Part shown: positions 1 to 11,721 of the stretch, piece after piece
How positions within the stretch are numbered: position 1 is the stretch's first letter
How the letters are laid out: every line of letters begins with the position of its first letter
The notes under the pieces: generated by a model
What the model was told of the DNA's origin: nothing
The model's input: only the letters and a program-made list of their open reading frames with translations
The model's database searches: none
Program-made: the position numbers and the translations under genes
Source: Sorex araneus
Taxonomy: Eukaryota > Chordata > Mammalia > Eulipotyphla > Soricidae
Assembly: GCF_027595985.1 (NCBI RefSeq)
Contig: NC_073311.1
Coordinates: 30,407,892 to 30,471,891 of the forward strand
Length of the DNA: 64,000 nt
Direction of reading: 5' to 3'

Positions 1-115
1 CTCTGCCTGGTGGGTGAGACACTCTCAGTAGCTCTTGGAGAGAGATGGAGGAATAGAACCCGGGTTGGCCGCGTGCAAGGCAAATGCCCTTCCTGCTCTG
101 CTATTGCTCCAGTCC
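1..115 (-). mobile_element. SINE-R fragment, cut by window start
   Basis: This is the tRNA-head half of the SINE in reverse orientation; the head ends at about 115. The reverse complement of the B-box region (GGGTTCGA-like, as 'acccgggttggcc' on the plus strand) and the internal 'tagctcttggagag' segment match the other SINE-R copies. The tail side lies outside the window. Confidence 0.8.
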
Positions 116-221
116 ATATTTGGATTAACACTAGAAAAACAAAATGTTTAAGAACCTCACATTAAATTTTGTATCCTTTCATCCTTTGTGATATGGATGC
201 TGTATGTATACTCTTACATAT

Positions 222-830
222 TTTTTTAAATTTATTTTATTGAATCACCATGTGGAAAGTTACAAAGTTCTCAGGCTTATGTCTCACTTATACAATGCTC
301 AAACACCCGTCCCTTCACCAGTGCCCATATTCCACCACCAAAAAAAAAAAAAACAACCAATACACTTCCCACCCCCCACCTGCATAACTGATAAAATTCA
401 CTTCATTTTCTCTTTACCTTGATTACATTCCATATTTCAACCCCAAACTCACTATCGTTGTTGGGGTTTCAACACAGAACTCACTATTCTTCTTGGAGTT
501 TATCTCCCCAAAATACGGCCCTATTGACAAGGAAACATTTGATAATCAGTTCTCCACTAATGAGAATGAAGAAGTAAAAGGTCGCATGACTGCAGTAGCG
601 GCCGCGAGGTTTACGATTTCTGTGTTTTAGTAATTAAGTACATAGAAATTTAAGTGGGAAATTTCATCATTTCCCTTCCTGGGGCAGCATAAAGCAAAAG
701 CTTAGTTCACAGTCTGGGGACATGGCTGCAAGCACTTGCTGGGTTCAGAAGTAATCTAGCTTGGCTCTGGATCTTGGTCGTTCAGCAGCAAAGTGGCTTT
801 GCAAACTCATGGCCACCTGGTTCGAATCTC
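222..830 (-). mobile_element. L1-tail composite element, copy 1
   Basis: The element runs in reverse: a T-rich run (reverse of the A tail) at 221-240 is followed by the shared 3' module (reverse of a GTGATTCAATAAAATAAA-like end). It is flanked by an 11 bp direct repeat CTCTTACATAT at 211-221 and 831-841, a clean TSD. The inner part contains a CpG-rich patch with GCGGCCGC at 598-605. No ORF of note is present. The 3' module resembles the 3' end of L1, so L1 machinery is the likely mobiliser (inference). Confidence 0.75.
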
Positions 831-841
831 CTCTTACATAT

Positions 842-1931
842 ATTTTAAGTCCCACCAAACAGTGACTTTTTGTTCTAATGAATTTAAAATTAATTTTTCA
901 AAGAAAATGATAAACTTGTATATCTACCCATGTAGTTGCAGTTTTCACTTCATGATTGTAGGGCTCTTTAGTGTTCTCTGCATGGTGATTTGTCCTCTTA
1001 AAGAAGCATCAGTTACATTTACAGACATGGTGCTTTGCTAGGATGAAGAACTAACTTCAGTTCAGTTTTCAGGAGGGAAATTCTGAAGTAGAAACTTCGG
1101 TTGAGTCATTTACTAGGAGAGTGTTCCCAAGAGAGAAACAGAATAGGAGGGCAACAATTTAGCAGGACCCTCATTTCAGCTGTGGACTTCTATGGGTCTG
1201 ATCTCAAAAGGAAGGCAGGTGCTCACATTCCACAGAATTATTTCTATACTATGCACAGATGCTAAGTTTTGTCACAGTGACAGTCAATCATTAGCCAAGT
1301 GTGGAGAAGACAGAGTGTGGAGAAGACAGAGCTTCCTGGTTGGCAGTGCATACTTCCTGTGAGCTGAAGGCTCTTCTCTGGCAAGAGAGCAGATGTGGTC
1401 TGTCAGCCAAAATGCCATCAGTAGAGCAACATTCGCAACAGAGCTTTCCTTTAGGATGCAGTACACTCAAGATTTTTTCTCAGTTTTAAATTTATCAGTT
1501 CACTGACTGTGTATGCTGGTGGAGGTGGGGGGCTGGGGGGTTACTGAGTAGATAATATTACAACCAAATCAGTAGAAAGGTAAAAATGTTCTCCATTACA
1601 GTCCTCTGGATCCCTTCTCACATTGGTTGCCCTTCCCTTATCCCTCTGTAATTTTGGTTCTGCAGTATGAATCCACAGCTGTATTTGCATACATCAGTTG
1701 GTTTGTTTAGCAATTTGCATTCTTATATGTGATTACAATCACCTTGTGTTTGTTATTTCAATTAGGGTAGATGGGCATTGGCTCACTGAGAAGGTGGTCT
1801 CCATCAGCCTAGAAGCAAAAAACAACTTATATAGGGGTTACACAAGTCTGGTCCTTTTGTCTCAGGGGGGGAGTAACACAGCAATAAAATTAAGACCCTA
1901 TCTAGCTCACTTAACCCTCTAGAACCAGTAG
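842..1931. other. Unassigned sequence
   Basis: No gene or repeat family is recognised here. The only local structure is a 16 bp tandem duplication (AGTGTGGAGAAGACAG twice) at 1298-1329. The short open frames show no conserved motif. Confidence 0.5.
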
Positions 1932-2020
1932 AGCTAGGTCATATGGTAGTTCTACTCCTATTTTTTGGATAGATCTTCATAGAGGTGGAATCAGACAGCA
2001 TTCCCACCAACAGTACTTGA
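1932..2020 (-). mobile_element. L1 ORF2/3' fragment
   Basis: The text 'ggtcatatggtagttctac' and 'cattcccaccaacagt' is the antisense of the well-known L1 ORF2 C-terminal coding region. It is a short, diverged fragment, interrupted next to a SINE. Confidence 0.6.
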
Positions 2021-2054
2021 GCAGAAATTCTTTTTATTATTTTATAGGTACCAT

Positions 2055-2302
2055 GAGAGCCCGGCAAGCTACTGAGAGTATTCAGCCCACACGGCAGAGC
2101 CTGGAAAGCTACCCATGGCATATTCAATATGCCAAAAACAGTAACAGTAACAGTATAACAGCTGATAAAATATGTTCTTTGTGTTACTGGAGCGAGCAGA
2201 TGCCATTGTGCTACACTAGCACGTGACAGGGATGAATGGAGACATTACTGGTGCCCGCTCGAGCAAATTGATGAGCAAGGAGATGAAAGTGACAGTGACA
2301 GT
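2055..2302 (+). mobile_element. SINE-R with extended RTE tail
   Basis: The tRNA head is missing and the copy starts in the body (GAGAGCCCGGCAAGC). After the core ending in AAAACAGTAACAGTAACAGT it contains about 65 extra bases (2170-2235) that match the RTE C-terminal coding region at 37070-37140, then the common tail (GCCCGCTCGAGCAAATTGATGAGC) and GTGACA repeats. No TSD was found. Confidence 0.75.
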
Positions 2303-2303
2303 T

Positions 2304-2779
2304 AATGAAATTGTTTATTACAATGTTCCTACACCACATCCTTCACCATCCTTCCAGTGCAGACAGCTAAAACAACCTCTTTAAGTTAATGTAGTGAGTA
2401 AGTTATTTTGGATGGAGTTCAGTAGTGTCACTTTAAGTCTCAGAATACAATTCTGCTTTTAGGAACTCTCCAGCTAAATGTTTCCATATTTGCTTGTGTG
2501 GCATTTCCATGTCTGCAGTCTGCAGTTTTGTTTTCTTATATATATGTGTTGGGGAAGGAAATAAAAAGTATGACCATTTGTTGACCTGGAAACTGGACTC
2601 AGGTAATTGATGCTCCTCATCAAATACCAATCCTAACACATGCATCCCAGGAATGTGGGTTCTGCTCACCTTTCCCACTCCCAGAAGTTGTCCAAGGAAA
2701 TATTCTTGAGATAAAAATCTGTTGCTGAGACCATTTGAATGGAACAAGTGGTAAAACCCATTGAAGGTCTATATATCTT
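2304..2779. other. Unassigned sequence
   Basis: Single-copy-looking sequence with no recognisable exon, repeat or RNA gene. The 104-codon open frame on the minus strand has no recognisable domain. Confidence 0.4.
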
Positions 2780-2791
2780 ATGATTTAGTGG

Positions 2792-2996
2792 TCACTGTCA
2801 CTGTCATCCGTTGCTCATCGATTTGCTTGAGTGTGCACCAGTAATGTCTCCATTGTGAGACTTGTTGTTATTGTTTTTCCCATATCGAATACACCACAGG
2901 TAGCTTGCCAGGCTCTCCGAGAGGGATGGAGGAATAGAACCCGGGTCAGCTGCATGCAAGGCAAACACCCTACTTGCTGTGCTATCTCTCCAGCCC
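2792..2996 (-). mobile_element. SINE-R, complete, internally shortened
   Basis: Reverse orientation with tail repeats at the left and the tRNA head ending at 2996. A perfect 12 bp TSD ATGATTTAGTGG lies at 2780-2791 and 2997-3008. About 40 bp of the body are missing compared with the copy at 10425; the gap falls between two internal copies of TAGCTTGCC.GGCTCT, which fits slippage or recombination. Confidence 0.9.
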
Positions 2997-3008
2997 ATGA
3001 TTTAGTGG

Positions 3009-3795
3009 TAAGAGAATAAATACAGAAAACAGCACCCAAGAAGCCTCTGCATGATTTCCCTTTGTCCCTAAATTGCTATCTACCAATATGGAGGGCTCCA
3101 CTTTTGTTCTTGACTCTCTTTGCCCTCCATGTACGGGAAACTGTTTCACATTGTAAGTGGGATGTGGCATAAGAATCTAATAGTATGTTTAAAAATATTT
3201 AAGTCTATGTTGAACTCTACGTAGGGGGAGAAAGTTCTGTTTTTTGTTGGAATTTCCTTTTTCTCAACACAGGGGTTACTGTAGCCACTTTATTGCAATT
3301 AATTATGTTTCCAGCAATTTAGGTTTGCAATGGGAGGAAGTACTACATCAGGACAATATTTTAGAGGTATAAGCTAAGAAACAAGATCTTTGACTTTTTT
3401 ACATTTTGAATAATATTGCTAGTAATGAATTTCCCTTGGATACCTACCACCTACCAGTGTTTTCAGATATTATTAGTAAATTTCATTACAACTCTTTAAG
3501 AAAGCATTTTTCAGATTTGGCATCAGTATGTATTGAATAAAGAAATAATATAATGCGAAGTGATATTTTATTGTCTAATAGGAAAAACAATATGCAGTCA
3601 TATGGGGTTTAAGATAAAGCAAAACTGTACCGATTCTTCTCTCAAAAAGGTCCTCAGGTGGGAAAGAAAGCCAGGTACCAAGGACTAACAGTGGGAGAAA
3701 AGAGATTCATTCCTTTGCAGAGAAAGTATCATATTACAGTAGGACTTCCATTCTCCTCTTTCCTTTGAGTCTGTTCTTTTAAAAGTCTCCAGTGA
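3009..3795. other. Unassigned AT-rich sequence
   Basis: No open frame of note, no recognisable repeat and no RNA gene is seen. Confidence 0.4.
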
Positions 3796-3976
3796 GGGGC
3801 TAGAGAGAGACCAACTGGGAGGGCACTTACCTTGTATGCCGCTGTCCTGGGTTCCATCTCTGGCATCACTTTTGTGTCCCTGAATCAGGCCAGGAGTGAT
3901 CCCTGAGTACAGAGTCAGGAGAAAGACCAGAGCACAGATGGGTGTTGCCCCACACAAAAAGGAACAACAACAAAAA
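3796..3976 (+). mobile_element. SINE-A, old copy
   Basis: Starts with GGGGCTAGAGAGA, contains the diverged B box (GGGTTCCATCTC) and the body 'caggagtgatccctgagtac', and ends in an A-rich run. Divergence from the young copy at 61930 is high. Confidence 0.75.
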
Positions 3977-4359
3977 TTCCCAGTGAGACCCATGTCACAG
4001 TACCTAATATTCAACTTTCAGACTATTCTATTCATAGTATTGCAGTTGGCTATGCTTTCTTCTTTGAAAAATTTTTGGTTTTGGGTTTTTGTTTTTGTTT
4101 TTATAATTTTCCCTCTGGGACATAACTCTCTTGCTTAATTTCCCAGGTAACTGGTCACTCTCTTATCTCCTTTGTTTGATCTTCCTCTAGTTCCCATCCA
4201 TACTGATTAACTTTTTCTCCTCTTCATTCACTTGATCTCATCCTCCACATGTTTTTTGTCCAAAATGACCTTCCTCTTTCCAATTAAGACTCATTTATCC
4301 TGCTGCTACTTCATGCTTCCTCTGGGATCTCAATGCCATTGTCTTGCTCAAATCTAAAG

Positions 4360-5014
4360 TATTACCATGGTCTCCTGACTTCCAAACTTGGGGCATATTG
4401 TTTGAATGGCAACTAGAGTGACCTTTTGAAAATGTAAGTCAGATCATATCATAACTCCTTTAAAAATATCCTATTGCTTCACTGGCCACTCAGAATAAAA
4501 GTGGAAATCCTTCCTTTGGTCAATAAACTCTATATGATATGAGTGTTCCTCCATCTGTATCCCTAACTCTCTAATCTCACCTTAAGCTGAAACGTTTGCT
4601 TCCTTTTATAGACCCTGGCTCATGGCTGATCTTGGAATAGTTCCAGCATTCTCTTTCCCCAGAACCTTTGTCTTCATCTATTCCTTTAATGGAAAATCCT
4701 CTCTTTCCATATCCTAACTCCAACCCTTTCCTTAAAGGAATAAGGGCATACCTCCTTTATATATTTGAAATATGCTGGCATCTGTAGATAACAGCAAGGG
4801 ATCCTCATCCTCATATTTTTATGCATTCAAAAAATTCTGCTTGGCTTTTTCTACCACATTTTGCAATACTTTGCTTGCTGTCTCTTCCCAACTCCACTCT
4901 TTTCCAACTGTTAGACTTTTGAAAAAAACAAACTGCATTTTTCCTTTTTGTGTCCCCTTTATCAAAAATAACACCAGTAGCTGCTTAATAAATATTTATT
5001 CAGCAAATACATAA
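4360..5014 (+). mobile_element. L2 (LINE-2) 3' region
   Basis: The string of phrases is the classic L2 3' end: a segment like 'agagtgaccttttgaaaatg', 'tcagatcatatcataactcc', 'cactggccactcagaataaa', and a terminal 'gcttaataaatatttattca'. This is an ancient, inactive mammalian LINE fragment and it explains the modest open frames here. Confidence 0.75.
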
Positions 5015-6062
5015 AATTATTTTATTCTAAGAGTTAATACATTGGTGAGATATGTTGTTTTACAATGAGATCTATATGAATTATATATATGTAATCACTC
5101 AAAAATTTAGGAGCAAAAGTAATCTCTATACGTTCTCCATCTTCTTTTTGGGAACTCTGTCTTTCTGAGACACAGAGAAATGAAATTCTTCTTTTGTCTT
5201 TATCACTGAGTGCAATGTGTGTTCAACAGAAGGGAAGGAGGAGTGTGAAGAATTTTCTTTTGCCCTGAGGATAAAATAAAATTTTTATAGTGCATAATTA
5301 TTTGGCATGCAGATGGAGGCCCTTCAAATGGCTGGGCATCTTTCAAACAAATTCCAGACAGAACTGCCTTTGCTATTGCTCAGCCTGTGCCTTGACTCAG
5401 GTCTGTCCTTTAGTCTCTAATCCAGTGACCTCCTGTTTCTAACGCATTAATTTGAGATAATGATCCTGCTCTACCTCACAATGGTTCTGGGAAGCTTGAT
5501 TAATTAATAAAAGTTTATGAAACACTTTGACAGTCTCAGATTAAAGGAATGAAAGGAGTATTATTATATTTTAACCATCAGAAAACCCAATATTAAAGTA
5601 ATGATATTTTGCACTTTAATAAGATCAAAAGTCTTTGTAAACAAATATATTTTTAAATTTTTTTGGATAGAGAAACTAAGACAAAGGAAGGATGAAACCT
5701 ATTTCCAGAAGCGAATCTACAAATCACATGGTGGTTATGTGAATATATGTGCAGAGAAAGACCAGAGCATGACAAATGGAGTTAGTTTTAAGTACGATAT
5801 CTAAGGTGAGAATAGCGTGACATCAAAAGGAAACAGCTTCTAGGAAGGTCATCTGACCAGAAGCAGGAGACCGTGATATTGCTCTGGTTTTCAGAACAAC
5901 TCATGCAATATTAACTCATTCATCACATTTAGGAGGTATCTAGTCATCTAAAAAGGTAAAAGTATTGCTCGTCCTTGTCCAGAAATAATCACTGATAATA
6001 CAAAGGCATGAGACCCTGGAGGAAGGCCTGGCCCTTCTGGATCTTAATAGAGTCACTAGAAA
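5015..6062. other. Mostly unassigned; MIR-like patch inside
   Basis: No gene is visible. The patch at about 5400-5560 (listed separately) is MIR-like. The rest is AT-rich single-copy-looking DNA. Confidence 0.4.
5400..5560 (+). mobile_element. MIR-like SINE fossil
   Basis: The order 'gagataatgatcctgctc', 'acctcacaatggttctggga' and 'gaaacactttgaca' follows the MIR 3' half (the region after the splice-like pyrimidine segment). It is old and diverged, so the call is tentative. Confidence 0.45.
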
Positions 6063-6077
6063 CACAGCTTTCTTTTC

Positions 6078-7729
6078 TTTTTTTTTTCACTTTTTTTTTA
6101 AATAAATTTTATTGAATCACCATGTGGAGGGTTACATAGTTCTCTCATGATTACGTCAGTTGTACAATACTCAAACACCCTTCTCTTCACCAGTGCCCAT
6201 ATTCCATCACCAACCACCCCATTATACCTCCCGCCCCCGCCCCCTCCTGCCTCCCCAGTCCCTGCCCTTGAAAGTGATAAATTTCACTTCATTTACGCTT
6301 TATCTTGGTTACATTCCATGTTTCAACACATAACTCACTATTGTTGCTAGGGTTTCCCCCCAAAAAAGAAAAGACAGTCCTACTGTCAAGGAAGCATTTG
6401 ATAGCTCTCCATTGCTGAGAATGTAGAGATATTAAGTCCCACTGTTTGTTACATAACTCTTCTATTTCCCCCCCCCCCCGCCTCATCCCGCGCCACCGAG
6501 TTCATGCCTGTTTAGTAATCACCATGCTGCCTGACAAAGGGAAAAAAAAAAACGAAAAAGATGGTTATTTCCCGTCATCAGCTGGCGTGGGGCTCTGGCT
6601 TAGTTGATAGTCTGGAAAAATGTCTGCCAGCAGTTTCTGGAACCAAAAGTAATACGCTGATATTGGCCCCAGCTCGAGGTTCCACCAGCGTCCCGCTGTT
6701 CCAAGTACATAATAATTTATTCCCTTGTATTCCATTCCCACGCCACCAGGTCCGTGTCAGCTTAATGGACATCATACTATGGTTAACGCCACGTCGCGTT
6801 TCTTCCCGAGAAAGAAGGATATTTCTTCTCAGCCGGCGTGGGGATATGGCTTAGTTCAGTATATAGAGATGGCTACCACTTTGATTGCCTTCAATATTTC
6901 AGCAAGAGACTTACTATTCTTGTTAGGATTTCCCACCAAAGTCCGACCAGTTAAGAAGGAACCATTTCATATTGGTTATGATTAAATGACATTAGGTCGC
7001 ATGGCCATGGCAGCGGCCTCGCAGCTTTGAATTTTTGTATAAAGTCCAGGGAAAGTACAGCCAGAAATTACACATCACTACAAACTTTAACCCTATTATG
7101 GTCCCCCCAAAGTCCAACCCGTTACAAAGGAACCATTTCATATTGCTGATGATTAGATGACATTAGGCTGTCGCGGCCGCGCGGTTTTGGGTTTCTATAT
7201 AAAGTCCAGGGAAAATTCTGCCTAAAATTCTATCGCTACAATCTTTTACCCTTCAACAAAAAAACTCAGTACTATTGTTTGGAGTTTCCCCCCACTGTAA
7301 GCCCTGCCAAAAAGGAACATTTACACATTGCTGACAATCAAGAGATATTAGGATTTCTATATGAAGTCCAGGGAAAATTCTTCTGGTAATTGCATCACTC
7401 GCTGGCGGTTCAGTTGCCTCCAGGGTTGATCTCACGTGGCGGCACAAAGGAGCGTCCCCACATGGCTCTGTGCTTAAATATCATTGGCACAGGGTGGATC
7501 CGGAAGTCCTGCCCCATCGGCTTTCCCGGGCTTCCTGTATAGTCTAAAAACCGGCTGTTGCCTCGCTGCATTCAAAAAGAAAGAGTTGAGAGAGAAAGGA
7601 CCATACCCCGCTGGCCACGCCTGGGCCAGTAGCTCCGAGCACACAGTTTGGAGGCATTTTGGGGGCGCCGCTCGTGTCCAAAGTGGTTCAGTTGCCTCCG
7701 GGGTCGATCTCGCGTGGCGGCACAAAGGC
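6078..7729 (-). mobile_element. L1-tail composite, longest copy (1.65 kb)
   Basis: The element is reversed, with its A tail as a T-run near 6080 and its 5' end at 7729. A candidate TSD CACAGCTTT(C/A)TTTTC (14 of 15 match) lies at 6063-6077 and 7730-7744. From its 3' end inward it holds the same L1-like 3' module as the other copies, a C-run, then three diverged tandem units of about 180 bp each starting near 6920, 7105 and 7290 (each with a phrase like 'aaggaaccatttcatattg' and 'aaagtccagggaaa'), then a CpG-rich 5' part. Near the 5' end a 40 bp segment ('cagttgcctccagggttgat') occurs twice, at about 7410 and 7689. A 140-codon open frame at 7484-7906 runs out of the element and looks like chance. 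No LINE protein is encoded, so it must be mobilised in trans. Confidence 0.65.
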
Positions 7730-7744
7730 CACAGCTTTATTTTC

Positions 7745-8049
7745 GAATGGAGTAATGACTGCTATCATCTATGGGTCTTCTTGGAAGGAGTCACAAAACC
7801 TGGTAGTACCACAAACTCAGAGGTGAATACGTTGTCAGCTGAGTTGTTTGGACAGAGCTGTTGCACTAGGAGAAAATTTGAATCCAAATGGTTCAAAGTA
7901 TTATAACTTATAAATTATCACTACCTACTATTAAGTGCAAAGTGTGCTTTCTGCCACTTTCTGGATCGATTCAAACGTGGTAAAGAGCAATGATAAAGAT
8001 ATTATTGTCTGTAGTTCAAAAGTGCCATGAGAATCAAAATCCATAAGCA
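7745..8049. other. Unassigned sequence
   Basis: No repeat family or exon is recognised between the composite element and the next SINE. Confidence 0.4.
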
Positions 8050-8250
8050 GGGGCTGAAGAGATGATGTATGGAGTAAGGTGCATGCCTTGCAGGTTCTAT
8101 CCCTGGCATGGCATCATGGCATATGGTTCCTGAGTACCACCAGGCACCTCTCTGGACTGTCTCTCTGCCATCTCTCCTGGCTCAGAGCTAGGATTAGTTC
8201 CTGAACACAGCCAGCTGAGATGCCTCTTCCCCCTTGTCCGAACAAATTAA
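8050..8250 (+). mobile_element. SINE-A, old copy
   Basis: Begins GGGGCTGAAGAGATGA and contains 'ggttcctgagtaccaccagg', the usual SINE-A body; the copy is diverged and partly expanded in the middle. Confidence 0.6.
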
Positions 8251-9515
8251 AAATCCATAAACCCAGAAATGCCAACAGTAAAAACTTAATGAAAGAGACC
8301 CAGACTTAAAGGAAGAAAATTTGACTTACTTTGTGGTAGAATAAATGGAAGCATCATAAGATACCTTTAACAAATAAGCAATTGCAATCAGACCATACAT
8401 GAATTTTTTTTTATTTTAGCCTATTTGAGTGATTAAAACAAATTACTTTTCTGAATGTCTCAGGGTATAACACTTTAAAAATACAGAACAAAAATATAAA
8501 GTGATAAAGAATTGGAAAAAATATGAGTGTTAAGGAACATATTCTGAAAGCATACGAACATAATTGGAGTGGCAAAAGAAGAATGAACAGAGTGGCAATA
8601 ACTTAAATAAGGTAAGAAGTTTACTGGCTCAAAGTGGACTTGATCTGCAGATTGGAAAACCTCCTAAGAAATTAGCATAGTCAATTTGCAAAGATTCTTG
8701 CTAAGAGCTATCTTAGTGACTTTTCAGAATTTTCATAATGAAAAGAAAATCATAAAGTGTTCCAGATAATAGATAGTATAGAAAGGAAATGACAGTTTTT
8801 TAGTATTGAACATGCAATTTACTATGTTGCAAGCTAAAAAACAATAAGATTACTTTAATCCATTACTAGAGACTGAAGTCTAAGAATTTGAATTTGTCAT
8901 GATATCATCTTTCTGGACAAAGGAAATGCATTTCTCCAAAGTCAAGATTTCAGAGTGTATCACACTATTTTCTGTCTGTAAGAATATTCAAATCTGTGTT
9001 CTAAGTAAATGAAAGTCTGAGAGTTCAAGATCTTAAGAAGATAAAGCAACAGGAAGTAAATTGAAGAGGATTGTAGCTATAATTTTAAATCTCTATCTTG
9101 AAATGCATGATATACTTATTCTGAAATGGAAACAATTTACTTACACAAAATTATATTTTTGATGTTGAAATAAGGGAAGAAACAGAGGGGTCTTTGAGTG
9201 GAAAGGAAATAAAACAATTAGAAATTTAAATACTGCAACAATTTCATCTCTCATTAATGAGCATATGCCCCTTCACAGCTGAACTCTCTGGTTCCTTCAA
9301 CCAAAACCACTGAGAGTATAAATATGTCCATCATTGAAGAGTATTAGTGTTTAAAATGCATTATTTGAAAGATATTGAAAAATAAATACATTACGGAAAC
9401 ACCATGGTTTGTAAGATCAAGACAACATTTTTATCTTGTGGTCATGAATTATCATGAATAAGTTTGCCAGGATGCAATATTAAAACATACAAGTCCAAAT
9501 TTAGAGAATCTGGGA
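8251..9515. other. Unassigned AT-rich sequence
   Basis: About 1.3 kb with no recognisable gene, RNA or repeat. No open frame of 60 codons or more begins here. Confidence 0.4.
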
Positions 9516-9835
9516 AGGGTTGAAAGGTAGGGTACCAGGCTCCAGGCTGCATGGTCTATCCTGGGCACTGCCCCACATACTGACTGAGATCTGGGCGCAC
9601 TGCCTTTTACGATCCCTGACATAATAGTTTGTCTTTAGCTTCTAAGCCCCAGTGTGTGAGCACCACAAAATGTGTGACTCAGGTGGACACCTGAAAAAGT
9701 GAGTTAGCATCAAAACCGAGTGTGGGATCCTTGATGAAGCACCACACTCAAGAGAGTGACCCATTATGAGCACTGCAACTAGAGTGTGCAATCTCCATTC
9801 ATAGCCCAAACAATAGCAACAGCAGTGGGAAGGGA
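9516..9835. repeat. Probable old interspersed repeat, family unknown
   Basis: The base composition rises in GC and the text has SINE-like phrases ('tgggcactgccccacatac', 'gatccctgacataatag', 'gagtgacccattatgagca') followed by an A-rich end ('aacaatagcaacagcagt'). I could not align it well to SINE-A, so it may be an older SINE family. Confidence 0.35.
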
Positions 9836-10271
9836 AACATTAAAACAATAAAACAGTTACTATAAAAAAGAAAAGTCAATAAACAATTTAAGCTGAATAT
9901 ATTATACCTATGCTGTAGATTCACCCCACCCCACACTCTTACGTTCCAGAAACTTTGTATGTGGGTTTGAAGTAGGGCTGTCTAACAACTTGAAAAGTTT
10001 TATCTTGATGAGTTGAGATGAAATAAAAGAAAGAAAATATAATTAAAATATTGAAGAGATTAGAATAACTATAAGAAGCTAGTACTTGGAATAATGTAGC
10101 AATGTATTTAAAGACCAAAACTGCATGCCATTTTAAGTCAAAAAAGGATTTCTTGATTTTCTAAGAAATTACCAAAATACAATTAACTAACAGATCTAAT
10201 TAAAGTAACCTTTCAGATAATTTCTTAAGAGAGATTTGGAAAGTAATAGAATAGGTATATTTAAAAGACTT

Positions 10272-10325
10272 AAATATATACATATATATACACACACATA
10301 TATATGTATATATATAAATATATGC
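10272..10325. repeat. (TA)n/(CA)n microsatellite
   Basis: Alternating TA and CA dinucleotides with a few interruptions. Confidence 0.85.
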
Positions 10326-10424
10326 TTAGTTAAACCACTGTAAATCTCACTCATGAGACTGGTATTTACCTGATAAGATGCAAAAAAAACCCTCAAACTG
10401 TATGTATTTAGCAATATAAATATG

Positions 10425-10674
10425 CACTGTCACTGTAGCGCTGTCATCCCATTTCTCATTGACTTGCTTGAGCGGGCACCAGTAACGTCTCCATTGTGAG
10501 ACTTGTTACTGTTTTTGGCATATCGAATATGCCATAGGTAGCTTGTCAGGATCTGCCGTGCGGGCAGAATACTCTCGGTAGCTTGCCGGGCTCTCCTAGA
10601 GGGAAGGAGGAATTGAACCCAGGTCGGCCGTGTGCAAGGCAAACGCCCTACCTGCTGTGCTATTGCTCCAGTCC
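10425..10674 (-). mobile_element. SINE-R, full length
   Basis: The most complete reverse copy. From the right: tRNA-like head (B-box GGTTCAATTCC in sense), first and second body segments with two TAGCTTGCC.GG repeats, the core ACAGTAACAAGTCTCACAATGGAG, then the RTE-matching tail and TGACAGTG repeats. No unambiguous TSD was seen. It serves as the in-window length standard (about 250 bp). Confidence 0.9.
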
Positions 10675-11708
10675 AAATGTTCTATATTACTCTTAGTCAA
10701 AAAACCTGAGCATCTCAACAGTAAAAGAGTACACCATAATCCTAAATTGGATTTATTCAAATAGTATGATTACTGAATATCAAGAAATCTACTAATACAT
10801 TTAAATGTTAGAAAACTAAAGAAGGATATTATTATATCAAATCATAGTTAAGAGATATATTCTCAGTGATGATAAAATTTCTAATGAAGATTCTAAATAA
10901 AGTAATGATACAATTTTAAAATTTTAAGTAAAATGATATGAACAATCCACTAATTAGTAAATATATTTTTACTCAAGTGTAATAAAACATCATACCACAT
11001 AATGATATTCTGTCATAACTTTCATTAAAAAGAAAGAATTCACTTTCTTTTTCTCTCTAGGTACATATTCACGGTAAAATAAAAATCAAAAACTAAAAAA
11101 TTCCTCTTCATTGTAATTTTCAAATATTATTTTATTAATTATATTGTCAAAGCATAACAATTTAATTTTGCTTGTAACCATAATTCCCATGTGGAGTTCT
11201 ACAATTAAATAGACTCAGAGTTCTTGATTAGATTTTTATCATGACTTCTCCCCTGAAAATCTTATTTTGTGTCATCCTCAATTGCCTGCACTTCACTGGA
11301 TAATTATTTCATAAGAAAGGTCTAAGATGCGCTTGGTTTTTCTATGGCTCCCTCACATAGTGCACCATTCTGCTGCACGTAACATTATTATTTTGTCATC
11401 CTTACTCAGCCTATTATGGGCAGCTTTCACGGTGTTCAGACAAGTAATGCTAATGTTGAAAAGTTTAAGACAGTCTGGGCGTTTCTCATTGTACATCATC
11501 TTTTCCTTTTTTGAAGAAAAAGGAAAATTTTGTTTATTTTTCTTCAATCCTTAATTAACATTTAGTCATTTTACTAAAATGTCTTTTGAATTGTATCTCT
11601 GTGTTGGTATTTTCTAGGACTGAAGAATATTTATTAAAATATTAAAGGTTTAAAAAATTTTTTAACTCTATGAGTTCTCTTTCATAAGATGCCAACTCTA
11701 TCGATATT
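10675..11708. other. Unassigned AT-rich sequence
   Basis: No gene recognised. Overlapping open frames at 11327-11554 (plus) and 11353-11547 (minus) were inspected; neither shows a known domain, a coding partner exon or an obvious splice context. Confidence 0.4.
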
Positions 11709-11721
11709 TGTATCACCTTTA

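Noticed and set aside
7484..7906. 140-codon open frame on the plus strand
   Set aside because: It crosses the boundary of the composite element, runs antisense to it, and has no recognisable domain.
10272..10325. Possible promoter TATA cluster
   Set aside because: It is a TA/CA microsatellite and no gene begins downstream.
11327..11554. Overlapping open frames suggesting a small exon or retrocopy
   Set aside because: No parent gene could be named and no flanking consensus splice sites or poly(A) tail support it.
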